A DNA stretch of 64,000 bases from Welwitschia mirabilis (Eukaryota > Gnetophyta > Gnetopsida > Welwitschiales): assembly GCA_051453625.1 (NCBI GenBank), contig JBOZIK010000001.1, positions 221,645,665 through 221,709,664 of the forward strand, in the 5' to 3' direction. The position numbers and the translations under genes were made by a program. Shown here piece after piece: positions 1 through 11,340 of this stretch. How positions within the stretch are numbered: the stretch's first letter is position 1; each line of letters opens with the position of its first letter. The notes below the pieces were generated by a model that saw only the letters and a program-made list of their open reading frames with translations, did not search any database and was not told the origin of the DNA.

Positions 1-454
1 AACTGTTATTTTTATGTGAGAGAGATTCTATTTATTCATAAGTATGTGGCTTGTAATATTTGAAGTTACTTGAAATTTTATAATGCATGTAAAACTTGTT
101 ATTTGAAGATCAAATCTTCTAGTACTTATGTGATGATATTTATCTTGAATCTTGTCCATGTATTATGAAAGAGTATATTTGATATCAAATTGAACGATTG
201 TGGATTTTTGGGTATCTTTTAGAATAGATCTGAATTGTGCATGATTGTTATATTGTAATTGAAAATTTTCATTAGAAAATTTTGGAAGATTTTGTGAAAA
301 GTCGATGTTTTTCTTAAATCCATTAGAAGTTTTGTAATGTATCTTTTGATAAAATTTCTTTAAAATGTGGACAAGAGACTTTCTCTCCTTCCCAAAGGAA
401 TTTAAATCCCAAGAAAGCAGAGTTATATTTTGGATATTAAAATATCCAAGTAAG
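1..454. other. AT-rich sequence with no gene, possibly the end of the 5' LTR or leader of E3
   Basis: No coding similarity is visible on either strand. The minus-strand open frame of about 100 codons at 163-471 has no recognisable motif. Its position just before a primer-binding site suggests the tail of a 5' LTR, but I see no convincing match to the E3 3' LTR that starts at 4565, so this is only inferred. Confidence 0.3.
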
Positions 455-620
455 TTTGAAGTTTTCAACATTAGTATTTTTTTTTTGGAGTGTTACAATT
501 TAGTATCAGAGTTTTAAAGATAAATATTTTCAACTATAGAATTTTTGGGTTGTTTTATTTTGGTATCAGAGCATCGAGTTTGAAGATTTTTTAACTGTAT
601 AATTTTAGGACTTTACAAGT
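455..620 (+). repeat. diverged tandem repeat of about 60 bp carrying primer-binding-site motifs
   Basis: Units of roughly 60 bp repeat here. TAGTATCAGAG (501-511) and TGGTATCAGAGC (561-572) are spaced exactly 60 bp apart. Each is followed by a similar T/A-rich tract ending in 'caactataga' or 'taactgtata'. A third, weaker unit precedes them ('gtttgaagttttcaac' near 455). The repeat therefore duplicates the primer-binding site of the element. Confidence 0.55.
561..572 (+). promoter_or_regulatory. primer-binding site (initiator tRNA-Met type)
   Basis: TGGTATCAGAGC matches the standard plant LTR-retrotransposon PBS complementary to the 3' end of initiator methionyl tRNA. It lies upstream of the gag remnant of E3. 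Athila/Tat elements usually use a different tRNA, so the pairing is unusual. Confidence 0.65.
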
Positions 621-689
621 ATTTATTAAATTATTCATAAATTAAATAGTCATAAGGACAAGAAAGAAATAAGTAATAAATTTTCAACA

Positions 690-1800
690 ATACTCTTATG
701 ACAATTATTCCTCAACATATAAAAGATTCTTGATAGCTATGCCATTCAACTTGGTGAATGAGTTTACAAAATAATAACTTATTGATCACTTCTATAGTGG
801 ATTGAATAGTCAAATCAAACAAATGATGGACTTTTTATGTGGTGGATATTTACACAATTTAACCTTAGACAATTCCTGTAACTTATTAGAAGACCTTGCA
901 GAAAGAAGCCAAACTTAGCCAAAAAATACATGTAAAGACACTAGAACTATAGGTGAAATTCTTAGAGACTATAAAAAAAAAAAAGCAATATGAGAAGAAC
1001 AAAAAAAGGTTAACATCCTACTTAGTAATCTTACTATTACATTGGAGATTTATACAAAATCTTTAACTGATGTAAAATTGCAAAATTGACTCAAACATTG
1101 TGAAATATGTGATGAAAACTATCACTCTATCAAAGAATGCCCATCTTTACCAACTTGTAGAGAGGTCATATTCAATGAGGTTTATACATTTAATTAAAGT
1201 CCAAATAACTTTAGTGGCAACCAACAATATCCACCAAGAAGTAATGTACCTTCAACATCTTTTCAACCTTCATTTGATAAGAAATATAGAAGTCATAACT
1301 CTCAGCTCAATTTTTCCAACTATAACATAAATGACCCTTGTAGAGAACTAATGGAATAACTTAAAAAGATATAAGATACTACTAATTAAATTCTAGAAAC
1401 TCAAAATAAGAAGTTAGAAAACTTGATTGACCTCCTTCAACAAAACATGCTAGAAAATCAAAGACCTCAAGGATCACTTATCATTAAAACTATTCCAAAC
1501 CCAAATGATGTACAGAAAGATTAGAAAGTAGTAACCAGAAGTAAACATGATACTAATTCTCATAAAGAACCTTAAACTTCTATCCACAAAGAAAATGAAA
1601 TACCTTAAAAATATGATATTAAAATTCTTTATCAACTAAACTTTCCTCCTACTCTGAACTCTAAATCTAATAATAATAACCAACATCCAGAGAAGAAGAC
1701 TACTCCTTAACTAGATAGATTGAAAAGTAATATAACTTATGATGAATGCTTGAAAGTAATTATGAATGACTATCAAGCTACCCTTTTTAAAGATTCTTTA
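690..1800 (+). pseudogene. Ty3/gypsy gag remnant (Athila/Tat-like), E3
   Basis: Gag forms the RNA-binding capsid of the retrotransposon particle. A frame from about 785 reads LIDHFYSGLNSQIK and later LLEDLAE, the layout of the gag C-terminal helix region in Athila/Tat elements. A canonical zinc knuckle CX2CX4HX4C (CEICDENYHSIKEC) lies at 1099-1146. After it come an NNFSGNQQYPPRSN-type segment and RPQGSL (about 1460), the low-complexity tail these gag proteins share. The frame is broken by several stops and the frame changes, so no intact product is possible. Family assignment is by motif order. Confidence 0.7.
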
Positions 1801-1904
1801 AGACAACCTTAAGTACAATAAAATTGGAAAGGACTTAGTAAGAAGAAAATAAAAGCGAGTAACCCCAAGTAAAGTATTCATTGTACAATCTCTTTTTAAC
1901 TTAG

Positions 1905-2583
1905 TTTCTCAAAAATTTCCTAAGTTTAAAGATTCAAGGGCAATAAATGTTAGTATTATTTTTGAAGGAAATAAAAAAATTAAAAAATCTTTAATAGACA
2001 TAAGAGCAAGTGTCAATATTATGCCTTTGTACATTTGTAAAAATCTTAGATTAGAAGGGAGGATTAAACCTACCAAAATAATATTAGAATTGGCTGATGC
2101 ATCAATTAAGAAAGTTATAGGTATAATCAAATATTTAATAATTTAAATTAAGGAAGCTTTATACCCTATAAATGTGGTCATTATAGAGGTTGAACTTAAT
2201 GGTAGATACCCTTTACTTTAGAAAGAGCCTTTTGTGCAATAGCCCACTGTGTCATCAATACTCACACGAGCATGATAGAATGTCATATAAGTAATGAAAA
2301 GTTTAGTATCAGAGTATTTGATGTCATTAAAAAAGACATGGAAGAAGAATTAAACATAAAAGAAAAATTTAGGTTATCTATGTTAGTTCAAAATCATCCT
2401 TTAGAAGAAAGACTCCTTTCATTACATAATTGTACCTTATTGGAGGATGAGGAAGAATCTTCTATTGTTCTTAAATTTTTAAACTTCTCCAATACTTGCA
2501 ACCTTAATTCAAATATTTTAAAATACTCTTTCAATAATGACTTTCATGAGAACTTTAGAACCATCATGATATCCAACATGTAA
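1905..2583 (+). pseudogene. Ty3/gypsy aspartic protease remnant, E3
   Basis: The frame from about 1915 reads SLIDIRASVNIMPLYICKNL and ELADASIKKVIGI, matching the Athila/Tat protease where the active site is D(L/S)GAS followed by a conserved NIMP/NLMP. Here the catalytic glycine is changed (DIRAS), so the enzyme would be dead. After a stop at about 2145 the similarity continues. The open frame at 2272-2583 (ECHISNEKFSIRVFDVIKK) fits the segment just after the protease core (usually FGDEEVTFNVF..). The protein is fragmented by stops. Confidence 0.65.
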
Positions 2584-2639
2584 GATCTATTGAAAATATT
2601 TTACATCAAGATGGGTGTTCTACAACTATAAAGGATGAA

Positions 2640-2990
2640 AATGATCTTCAACTTAAAGACCTATTCAATGGCTTTAAATACATGTTTTTAAATAATACTC
2701 CTAATAATCCATTGATCATTAGTTCTCAAATTCATTCTTTCCAAGAAAAAAACTTACTTAGTCCTATCAGTAAGCCAATAATCAAGGATAAAATTACTAA
2801 ACATATAGACATAGGTCAATTTGTGCTTTTGTATAATACTTTAGTAAGTCCTATACATAACAAGATAACCTATAAATGGCTTGGTTATTATCATGTGAAA
2901 AGGGTATATTCTAATGGATCTATTGAGATCTTTGACCTTTAAACTTAAGAAATCCAAAGAGTAAATGGACAAAGGTTAAAACTTTATACA
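2640..2990 (+). pseudogene. Integrase C-terminal domain remnant, E3
   Basis: The frame at 2682-2942 reads DIGQFVLLYNTLVS, then KWLGYYHVKRVY, followed after one stop by VNGQRLKLY. This is the C-terminal DNA-binding part of gypsy integrase (usual layout: GDLVLLYNSR, W.GPF.V, VNGQRLKPY). It lies only about 100 bp after the protease-linked frame. Reverse transcriptase, RNase H and the integrase core, normally more than 2 kb, are absent. E3 is therefore an internally deleted, non-autonomous copy. Confidence 0.7.
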
Positions 2991-4550
2991 TCTCTAGATG
3001 ATATGTTGTTATACCTCGAACATGATAGAAGCAATTAACTTAGAATATCCTCGTTGCAAAAAGAAATATCTTCACTTGGCCATCTACTAGATTCTTTATT
3101 AGCTTTATTCCTTGGTTTAAGTTATGAGATTACTTGATCATCTTTAACTTGATTTACATTTGATTTTCATAGGTGTTACCTTAATTAAGTAATTCTTTAC
3201 TTTGGGGTTTCATGTGATGATGAATGGATTCAATTGATCTTAAGATATTACAATATTTACAATCAATATTCTTAGTTGTTTTATGACAAAATATCAATTA
3301 TGTTAATTCGATGCTTGCTTTTAGTCATATACTTTATTATCTTATCATTGTAATGACTAATTAATGTTGTCAAAAATGGGGAGTTTAAGTTAATGGAAAA
3401 GAATTAAAAGTAAAAAGCAATAGGAAAATATTAAAAAAAGAGAAAAATAATGGAAAAAAATAAAAAATGAATCACCCTCTTACAAATATACCATGATGTA
3501 CTACTACAAGCATTTCAGGGTAAATCTTCTTGAGAGGGGACTTTTACAGTACGATATGGTAGCTATGAAAACTTCACTAGAGGATTAGTTGGCCATGATC
3601 TACCATTAACTTATGGGTAATTATTCTATTGGTGGTAATTACACTCACCTCATCATGATGAATAGTATTATTCAACACCCCATTGACTAAAAACTCCAAT
3701 CACTCCAAGGCACAGACTTCAAGAGCATATGAGTATATTGATCATTAGATGATATCCTATCAAAGTAGTATGGTTATCACACTAAAGAGGGATTGAATTA
3801 TAGTCCAAACATGACTTGATACCTTGCTAAACATAACCATTAGATATTTTCATCATCACTACCCTTTCAAATATTACTCTATGATGTTCTAAATTAAATC
3901 ATGCATTCTTATATCAAGTAACTTTATAACCCTTACCAAGAAGTTTTGCTAAGTTTGAATTTTAGAAAAAAAGGTAATCTTATTCATGTTATATCTTGTT
4001 CATTTACCTTTTTTTTATCTTAGTTATTGGTTTACTTTCTTGAAGTTATTTTTCTTCCCTTTTCCAAAATAATGTGTTGGATTTGTTATTTTCTAGTCTC
4101 CTTGTTACATTTTTTATTACTTGATTATTATACATAAAATTAAATTAACCTTTACCTTGATCACCCTTTCTCATGATATTATTGATGCTTTTCTTTCCTT
4201 TAATAATCTTATTTTTTACAACCTCTTTCATTACTTAACCTTGCAATCATGAAATTTTACCCTACTTTACCTTTCCTTCATGACTTATGCAACTTAAGAT
4301 GGCTTGTTCATTTAGTTAAGGGGGTAGATACCTATATTACATGATTTGTAAGCCAAATTTTTTCACCAAATTATTCTATAATGTTAAACTTAATGATTTA
4401 TAAAATACATAAATTTTAGTTGTACCTTTTCATAGAAGTATTTCACATGTTGTACTCTTAATTCTAAATGATATACATGTTTTGAGTTTCTTTTTGTTAG
4501 TTGGCTTGCAACTTATTTATCACTTACTTTATTAGGGATTAATAAATAAT
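2991..4550 (+). other. 3' non-coding region of E3
   Basis: This is a long stretch between integrase and the 3' LTR, as is usual in Athila/Tat elements, which may carry an env-like frame here. I see no readable frame. A purine run AAAAATGGGGAG near 3371-3382 could be an internal polypurine tract. Confidence 0.45.
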
Positions 4551-5890
4551 AAGTAGGGGGGCTATGTTGTAATGTAAACTTGACCTATTTAATACACTTA
4601 TGAAGTAAATTTTCAGGTCCTATTTATAGGTTTTTCCAAATATTTATGAAAATTACACAAAGCTTTCATATAAGTCAAAATATGCAATAATTTCTAACAT
4701 AAGAAGCTATTTTTGAATGATGATGAACCAAAGCAATTTAATGAAGATATTATGGTCATCCTCCATGTTGTAAGGATTATAGTTAGAAAAATATGGTCAT
4801 CCTCTGTGTCTTAGGGATAATGATCAGGACAACAGTTAGTATATTTTACACGTGCTAAGCATTAGTTAATAGATGGAGTGTCATCCTCTGTGCCATGGAA
4901 ATGACATGACAAACAATAGTTAAAATAATTTATAAACTTAATTAAATTATTATGAAAGGGTGGATCTAACTCATACCTCTTCATTTCACACCCTTTAACT
5001 ACCTATCCTAACCTATAAATAGATCCTTTTAGATCTTATTCAAAATCATCTTTCATCTTCTTCATTCTTGTGATGNNNNNNNNNNNNNNNNNNNNNNNNN
5101 NNNNNNNNNNNNNNNNNNNNNNNNNNNNNNNNNNNNNNNNNNNNNNNNNNNNNNNNNNNNNNNNNNNNNNNNNNNNNNNNNNNNNNNNNNNNNNNNNNNN
5201 NNNNNNNNNNNNNNNNNNNNNNNNNNNNNNNNNNNNNNNNNNNNNNNNNNNNNNNNNNNNNNNNNNNNNNNNNNNNNNNNNNNNNNNNNNNNNNNNNNNN
5301 NNNNNNNNNNNNNNNNNNNNNNNNNNNNNNNNNNNNNNNNNNNNNNNNNNNNNNNNNNNNNNNNNNNNNNNNNNNNNNNNNNNNNNNNNNNNNNNNNNNN
5401 NNNNNNNNNNNNNNNNNNNNNNNNNNNNNNNNNNNNNNNNNNNNNNNNNNNNNNNNNNNNNNNNNNNNNNNNNNNNNNNNNNNNNNNNNNNNNNNNNNNN
5501 NNNNNNNNNNNNNNNNNNNNNNNNNNNNNNNNNNNNNNNNNNNNNNNNNNNNNNNNNNNNNNNNNNNNNNNNNNNNNNNNNNNNNNNNNNNNNNNNNNNN
5601 NNNNNNNNNNNNNNNNNNNNNNNNNNNNNNNNNNNNNNNNNNNNNNNNNNNNNNNNNNNNNNNNNNNNNNNNNNNNNNNNNNNNNNNNNNNNNNNNNNNN
5701 NNNNNNNNNNNNNNNNNNNNNNNNNNNNNNNNNNNNNNNNNNNNNNNNNNNNNNNNNNCTACCTATCCTAACCTATAAATAGATCCTTTTAGATCTTATT
5801 CAAAATCATCTTTCATCTTCTTCATTCTTGTGATGATTGGATATTGTTAGAGGTAAGAAGATCCATCCTACTTATGAGAAGGACCATCTT
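4551..5890 (+). mobile_element. 3' LTR of E3 with polypurine tract, interrupted by a gap
   Basis: The purine tract aagtaggggggc (4551-4562) is followed by TATGTTGTAATG, so the LTR starts with TG at 4565. A TATA box, TATAAAT, is at 5014-5020. The gap 5076-5758 splits it. The 77 bp before and after the gap are identical (4999-5075 and 5759-5835), so the true unsequenced length may be nil. Similarity to the next LTR (from 5947) stops near 5890, which means the end of this LTR is missing. Confidence 0.6.
5076..5758. other. assembly gap (683 N)
   Basis: Unsequenced. It is flanked by an exact 77-bp direct repeat, which suggests the flanking contigs overlap rather than being separated. Confidence 0.95.
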
Positions 5891-5946
5891 AGAGATTGTT
5901 GTTTACTTACTTTGTGAGGTACTGACAAATGCTAAGTGAGGCCCTA
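5891..5946 (+). mobile_element. polypurine-tract relic between two related LTRs
   Basis: Only about 55 bp separate the truncated LTR before it from the LTR starting at 5947. The segment resembles the 3' internal ends seen at 4500-4564 and 7750-7794 (gctaagtgaggcccta then TGTTA). It therefore looks like the last internal bases of an element whose body has been deleted. Confidence 0.45.
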
Positions 5947-6854
5947 TGTTATAATGCTAACTTAACCTATTTAATATAGTTGTGAAGTATATTTTTAAGT
6001 CCTATTGAGATGTTTTTCCAAGGATTTATGCAAATTATACAAAGATTCCATATAGTTCAAAAGATGAAATAATTTTCCACATAAGAATCCATTTTTGAAT
6101 GATGATGAACCAAAGAAATTTAATAAATATATTATGGTAATCCTCCATATCATGCAGACGATAGAGGGGATAACAGTCAGAAAAGTATGGTCATCCTTTA
6201 TGTTGTGAGGATGATGATTAGGATGACAGTCAGAATATTTGACAGGTGCTAAGCATTAGTTGGTAGATGGAGTGTCATCCTCTGTGTTGTAAGAGCGACA
6301 CAAGGGACGATGTTCAAAATAATTTGTAATGATAATTAAATTATTATAAAATGCTGGATCTAACTTGTACCTCTTCATTTCATATCCCTTTAGTAACTTA
6401 TCCCAACCTATAAATAGGCCCTTTTAGATATTATTCTAAACCATATTTTATTATCTTCATTCTTATGATAATTGAAGATTGTTAAAGGTAAGAAAACCCA
6501 TCCTACTTATGAGAAGTATCACCTTGGTGTTAGGCAATGAATCTTCCATGAAGGCGTTGTTGTCATAAGTGGATGTAATTTAATTTCATTAATGAAAGTA
6601 TTGATTGAATTTTAATATTTTTAAATGTTATATTATTCTTCCTTATAGCTTATATTAATTCCAATCTAATGATATGCATTTGTAATTGAAATAGGCTATA
6701 AGGGTCAATCTAAGTGATAGTAGATTAGAAGTTTAATTAATTCATTGCATTAGAATTATATTCAATACATTGTATTTCATTTCATTCCATTACATTACAT
6801 TCCATCTTCATATTTGCATTGTTTAATTTTATTTCCTTTAAAGAAAAATTGCAA
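5947..6854 (+). mobile_element. LTR related to the E3 LTR (copy 1 of the duplicated block)
   Basis: It starts TGTTATAATGCTAACTTAAC, collinear with 4565 onward (TGTTGTAATGTAAACTTGAC). A TATA box TATAAATA lies at 6409-6416. The whole tract is repeated from 11341 in the second block. Its 3' end is not clear. Confidence 0.55.
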
Positions 6855-7722
6855 AAGATGTTATTCTTTTCTTTATGAAAGCAATTTTTCATATTCTCCT
6901 TTAGAAGTCTTCTCTAACTGTATGACATTTGGGTTAATCCCACTATAAAATGTGTATTGTGTGTAATTAGATTATTATCTTTTCAGATGTTGCAAGTTAA
7001 ATTCAATCTTTAGAAAATTGGAATTAGAAGCATACATACACATCACAACATTGATTGATGTGTGTCAGTGCATATTATGCATTAAGCACATGATAGTTGA
7101 CATTCCAAAGGTAGTTAGAGTATAAGGAGATGAGACTACATGCTCCATCACGATAGTCCTTGATCATTATCTCCCTACAGATATTGAGCATCTTCCATCT
7201 CCTCCACCTATGACTAACTCTATTATGCATTAGTAATTTATTCTTGCATGACAAGGTGAGTAATTTATTGTATTGTACTATGTATATTTCCTTTGTTAAT
7301 TTTATTAAAAACTTATGATTTTATATAAACATGATTTTCTTATTATTATCATTGTGTCCATATTTTATTTTTAAGATATTACTTCATATCAGATTATTGA
7401 GACATTTTATGATAATGATTTTTCATGCTGCACATGATTATTTTTCATGATATGTTGTACATATAAGTGAGGGGTTAATTAATTCTATTAAGTTTTAATG
7501 TTTAACTTTCTAGAAAATTTTTCATAGAATTCTATTTTTTAAAAATAAATTTTGAACCTATCATCCTCTCCCTCATCCGAATGATCACTAGGACAATAGT
7601 ACAACCACTTACTCTACATAGGTGAAATGTTTAGTTATCTATTTTTGACATTTTTTCTGCATTATGAGATTTTTGAGATTATTTCTAAGTTTATTTTATA
7701 GTTTCATAATATATTTTTGTTT
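6855..7722. other. segment of about 870 bp present only in block copy 1
   Basis: The second block jumps from the equivalent of 6854 to the equivalent of about 7723 (near 12167). This stretch is therefore an insertion in copy 1 or a deletion in copy 2. Near 7080-7230 a short frame reads TIVLDHYLPTDIEHL, which may be a retroelement protein scrap, but I cannot assign it. Confidence 0.45.
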
Positions 7723-7794
7723 AGTTAATTTGACTCACAATCACGATTGTTCGCCTGGTTTTGTTAGGGCCTGATAAGGCTAAGTGGAGGGCTA

Positions 7795-8595
7795 TGTTAC
7801 ACCACCAAATTATATGTATTTAAGAGATATTTTAAGTAGTTTTGTAGGACATTAGATTCNNNNNNNNNNNNNNNNNNNNNNNNNNNNNNNNNNNNNNNNN
7901 NNNNNNNNNNNNNNNNNNNNNNNNNNNNNNNNNNNNNNNNNNNNNNNNNNNNNNNNNNNTTACATTTCTTTCATAGACTAACTTTGCATTATTTTCATAT
8001 TATGTTTGACATAACTGATAGCTTAGATTCGTCTTAGTCTTGTGATGGATTTTATTTAATTAATTTAGGTTATACAAGACTAATCTCTATGACATGTTTA
8101 TTTGGTAATTAAATAGATGTTGCATTTTAATTAGCTTTGTATCTCATTTACATAGTGTATTCATTTACATTGTTATTTTGTTCTACTTAGAAATTGCATA
8201 AGTATTTCGTTTCAATTTAATTCTCTTTCTTCTTATCTATGCCTTTAACAAAATTATGAAATTTAGGTCCATTCCCATCTATATTAGTGTGTTGCATTAT
8301 GTAATATATATTTTCATGATTTTTAAGACTTGTTTAAGGATGTAACATTTGCAAAAATATGCATCACAAAAAGGAACTATGTCAATAATCATGAATTCCT
8401 TTAAAGATTGTAATGTTTCAAGTTTTAGCCAAACTATTTCAAGTATGCATACTGACTATGCATTTACCAAACTTTTAAACTTAATTCTACTTTTGAGATG
8501 CATAGTTTGTAAAACTTTTCTTGGAAGTGAGTTCTCTTAGTTGTAAAACCCAAATCTCTTTAGTTGAAAAGATTAAACTCACTCTGATATCAAAC
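7795..8595. mobile_element. LTR-like sequence after a polypurine tract, with internal gap
   Basis: A purine tract aagtggagggcta (about 7781-7793) precedes TGTTACACCACC at 7795, the pattern of PPT plus LTR start. A gap of 100 N (7860-7959) stands for about 770 bp, judged from the collinear second copy (12239-13704). No coding frame is recognisable. Confidence 0.35.
7860..7959. other. assembly gap (100 N placeholder)
   Basis: The collinear second copy carries about 770 bp (12301-13068) between the bases that flank this gap, so the placeholder understates the missing length. Confidence 0.95.
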
Positions 8596-8597
8596 TG
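8582..8597 (-). promoter_or_regulatory. minus-strand primer-binding-site-like motif
   Basis: On the minus strand this reads TTTGATATCAGAGTG. The second copy at about 13685-13700 reads TTTGGTATTAGAGTG. Each has one transition from TTTGGTATCAGAGTG, the initiator-Met PBS context. This suggests a minus-strand retroelement whose LTR lies to the right, but I cannot delimit it. Confidence 0.35.
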
Positions 8598-8599
8598 TA

Positions 8600-9110
8600 A
8601 CATGAAACTTTTAGTAAGTAAAAAATGTTACTTTTCAAATAAGTTGAAATTGTAACACTCAAATTTTATAATCAAAATATGTTAATTTTCTTAAAAAATT
8701 ATTATAAATTAAATTACATGTGTCATTCTCCTCAAGAAACTATAACTTTCCAATAATAATGATAATAGTAATTCTCCCCACTATGGTCCTCTCCCCCATA
8801 AAATAGTAAATGTCCCTTCTTTTTTTAATTTAAAAGTAACCTACTATAATAATAATTAATTGAAAAATAATTATGAGATAAAGATACTTTTATTAAATCA
8901 ACAATTATTCTCACAAGTTATAGAAAAAGTCTTATAAGGGATATTCTAAGATGCACATTGTTAAACTTTAACTATTAAGATGAGATTTTAAGTCTCTTAT
9001 GATAATAAAATTCATAGACTATAGACTAGTTTTTAAATGATGTTTAAAATTTTTTTAAGGGGTTTAATTTGGCTAGTAAAAAGCTTGAATAGAAAGATGT
9101 TTTGACACAA
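8600..9110. other. AT-rich non-coding sequence
   Basis: Possible LTR sequence: 'tgtaacactcaaattttata' near 8652 resembles the start of some gypsy LTRs. No coding signal was seen. It is repeated at about 13705-14220. Confidence 0.3.
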
Positions 9111-9119
9111 TTGCTTTTG

Positions 9120-9983
9120 CCATAATAATAGTCCAACATCTATACAATTTTGTATGGCTGAATTGATTAACAGAAGAAAGAGTTATGAATAGAGATATCT
9201 GGAAAAAGGAATCCATGTAGAAAATGCATTATTAAAGAATTTTGTTTGGGTTGATGAGATTACAATGCTGAGAGTAAATATATGTAGAGATGTGGTTATG
9301 GTGGATTTCATAGTCATGGATGTAAAAGACAAGATAAAAACCATAAGCAAGAAAAGCATAATGAAGAATGATATTATAAATTTTTTTAAAAATATGATCA
9401 TACTGAAAATTATTACTTTAAAAAGAACAAGCATAATAAGAAGAATAAAAAAGAGAATTTTGGAAATGGATAGAAAAAGAGTAATAAGTCTTCTTTATTA
9501 CTAAAATTTTGTCGGTCAGCAAACATGTCTGGTATTTAAATATTAGCTATAGCAATTACATTACTGGGTATAAGGTATTATTTAAGTAGCCACAAAATCA
9601 TTGAGGATGTGTCATTATAGAAAATGATTATCAAATTTTGATAGCTAGTATTAATGCTATTAAGATAAAATTTTCCATTTTAAATATCTATTTTATATCA
9701 TCTTTATAGCATAATTTGTTGATACTTTACCAACTTTGTCAAGATAACTTTAGTATTGAAATTAATGCATACAAGTGTCAAGTTTGTAATAAAAGTGGCC
9801 AATTGATTCTTAAGGTCCCAATTGTGATAAATAAGATTTTTAAATTTTAAACACAAAATGGAACACTATTCTTATTAATAAAGAATGATGAATTTTGGCT
9901 ATGTCATCAATGCTTTAATCACTTGAATTTTGGATCATTAGGTATAATGAATAAGAAACTTTCTTAGTATGCCTCTGGATGAA
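9120..9983 (+). pseudogene. Ty1/copia protease and pre-integrase remnant, E5 copy 1
   Basis: The frame near 9525 reads HVWYLNISYSNYITGYKVL, which matches the copia protease start W.LDTG(C/A)SNHMTG with the catalytic DTG lost (NIS). Downstream come VPIVINKIFKF, then NDEFWLCHQCFNHLNFGSL (9886-9940), the GAG-pre-integrase motif (W..H..F.HLN..SL). The K/R-rich frame 9265-9504 lies where the end of copia gag would be. Stops are frequent. E4 LTR sequence begins abruptly after it, so E5 was interrupted here. The motif content suggests a Tork-type copia, but the lineage is uncertain. Confidence 0.65.
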
Positions 9984-10827
9984 GTTTTTTAGGCTAATTT
10001 ATATCAAGTGTTTTAGATCAATTTTTTGTAAATGAAGAAATTAATTTAATTGTTTTAATTACAAATATGTCTTTTATTATTTTTAAGATAAAATTTAATA
10101 TTATTTCTATCCTCATGATAATTATAGATCTTTAGCCACATTTTGGAATACATGATGAAAGATAGACATAATTCTACACAAAACAATGATGACAGTGGAG
10201 ACATGAGGTGGTGATACATAGTAATAGCATTGGAAGACATGTGATAGAGGCATGTGGGGGTATAATTTGAGACATGTGGTGATAGCATTAGTTGTTAGAG
10301 GAATCTTACTCTAAAGGACACATGTTGAACTCATCATAATGAAGATTTCATGTAATTCTATATGGCAATCTCCACCAAATGCTATAAGATAACCTCCACA
10401 AAATGCTAATGATAAAAATTCTACCTAATGTTACAAGATAGAATATTATCTACCTAATGCTATAAGACAATCTTCAGAAAATGCTATAAGATAGAATCTT
10501 ATTTATGTAATGGTAAATGATGAAGATTATATCTAATGCTATAAGTAAAATCTTGTAATTATCCCTCACCCCCATATCTCCCTATAAAATGATCTTAAAC
10601 CCTTAATTGTATTATCTTTAGATTTGGAGAATTGTAAAACCTTGAAGTGTCAATTGTAATGGTTTTATAAGAAACTCTTTAGGGGAATAAGCTAGTCTTT
10701 GAGGCTTATCAAGGAGTTCTTTTAGCATCTTTCTATCATAACTATAAAATGTTTTTATCTTTGTAATACATAAGCTATTTTCCTTTTATTTCAAGTCATG
10801 AGTTATGTTATATTTGAAATTACTTAA
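9984..10827 (+). mobile_element. 5' LTR of E4, first part (block copy 1)
   Basis: This tract is collinear with 32808-33600, the first two thirds of the E4 3' LTR. Shared parts include the 'ttaattgttttaat' start region and the repeated 'ctaatgctataaga' motifs. A TATAAAA promoter motif lies near 10581. The similarity resumes at about 25004, after E1, so E1 is inserted inside this LTR. Confidence 0.65.
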
Positions 10828-11240
10828 AAATCTAGTTTCGATGAATCCACTTGTCAAACATTTTATGTCATTATGTACATAGGTTATTACAGGTAAATTA
10901 GATCTTGATAAGTAATATATCATGATGGATATTTAAAGACATAATTTTATAAAAAGGATTAGACGCTAAAATACAAAGTCAATTATTTACAGACATCAAA
11001 AAAATTGAAAACATCTTGAGTGAAGACATCTAGAAAAATAAAGATGTCTTGAAGGTATTGAGCTAAAAAAGGTAATAGAGTCAATTTGATTTTTGAATAA
11101 TATCTATATTTTAGGTGATCTATGAACTTATACATTACAGAATCATAATCACAAAGGTCCAAGGATACTATAGTGCAAAATTCATTAGAATCTAGGTAAG
11201 TTGACTTAAGATGTCTACAAAATTCAAGACATCTTGAACT
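10828..11240 (+). mobile_element. start of the 5' LTR of E1 (block copy 1)
   Basis: It aligns with the start of the E1 3' LTR at 23632 (shared 'cacttgtcaaa', 'tcatgatgga', 'gacatc' repeats). The usual TG end is not preserved. Its last 77 bp (11164-11240) are identical to 16914-16990, so the contig at 16914 is the likely continuation of this LTR. Confidence 0.65.
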
Positions 11241-11340
11241 NNNNNNNNNNNNNNNNNNNNNNNNNNNNNNNNNNNNNNNNNNNNNNNNNNNNNNNNNNNN
11301 NNNNNNNNNNNNNNNNNNNNNNNNNNNNNNNNNNNNNNNN
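11241..11340. other. assembly gap (100 N placeholder)
   Basis: The left edge overlaps the contig starting at 16914 by exactly 77 bp. The right edge starts a second copy of the 6010 region. Confidence 0.95.

Noticed and set aside
163-471. Minus-strand open frame of 102 codons
   Set aside because: No recognisable motif and no supporting context.
5070-5771. Long open frame across the 683-bp gap
   Set aside because: It consists almost entirely of N. The same applies to the frame over 20240-21214.
10055-10288. Minus-strand frame with Cys/His/Tyr-rich text, also at 15185-15415 and 32853-33053
   Set aside because: It is conserved only because all three lie in copies of the E4 LTR. The frame shifts between copies.
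10380-10560. Short 'ctaatgctataaga' repeats taken at first for a satellite
   Set aside because: They recur only within the E4 LTR copies (also 15490-15680 and 33150-33330) and are irregular, so they are an internal LTR feature.
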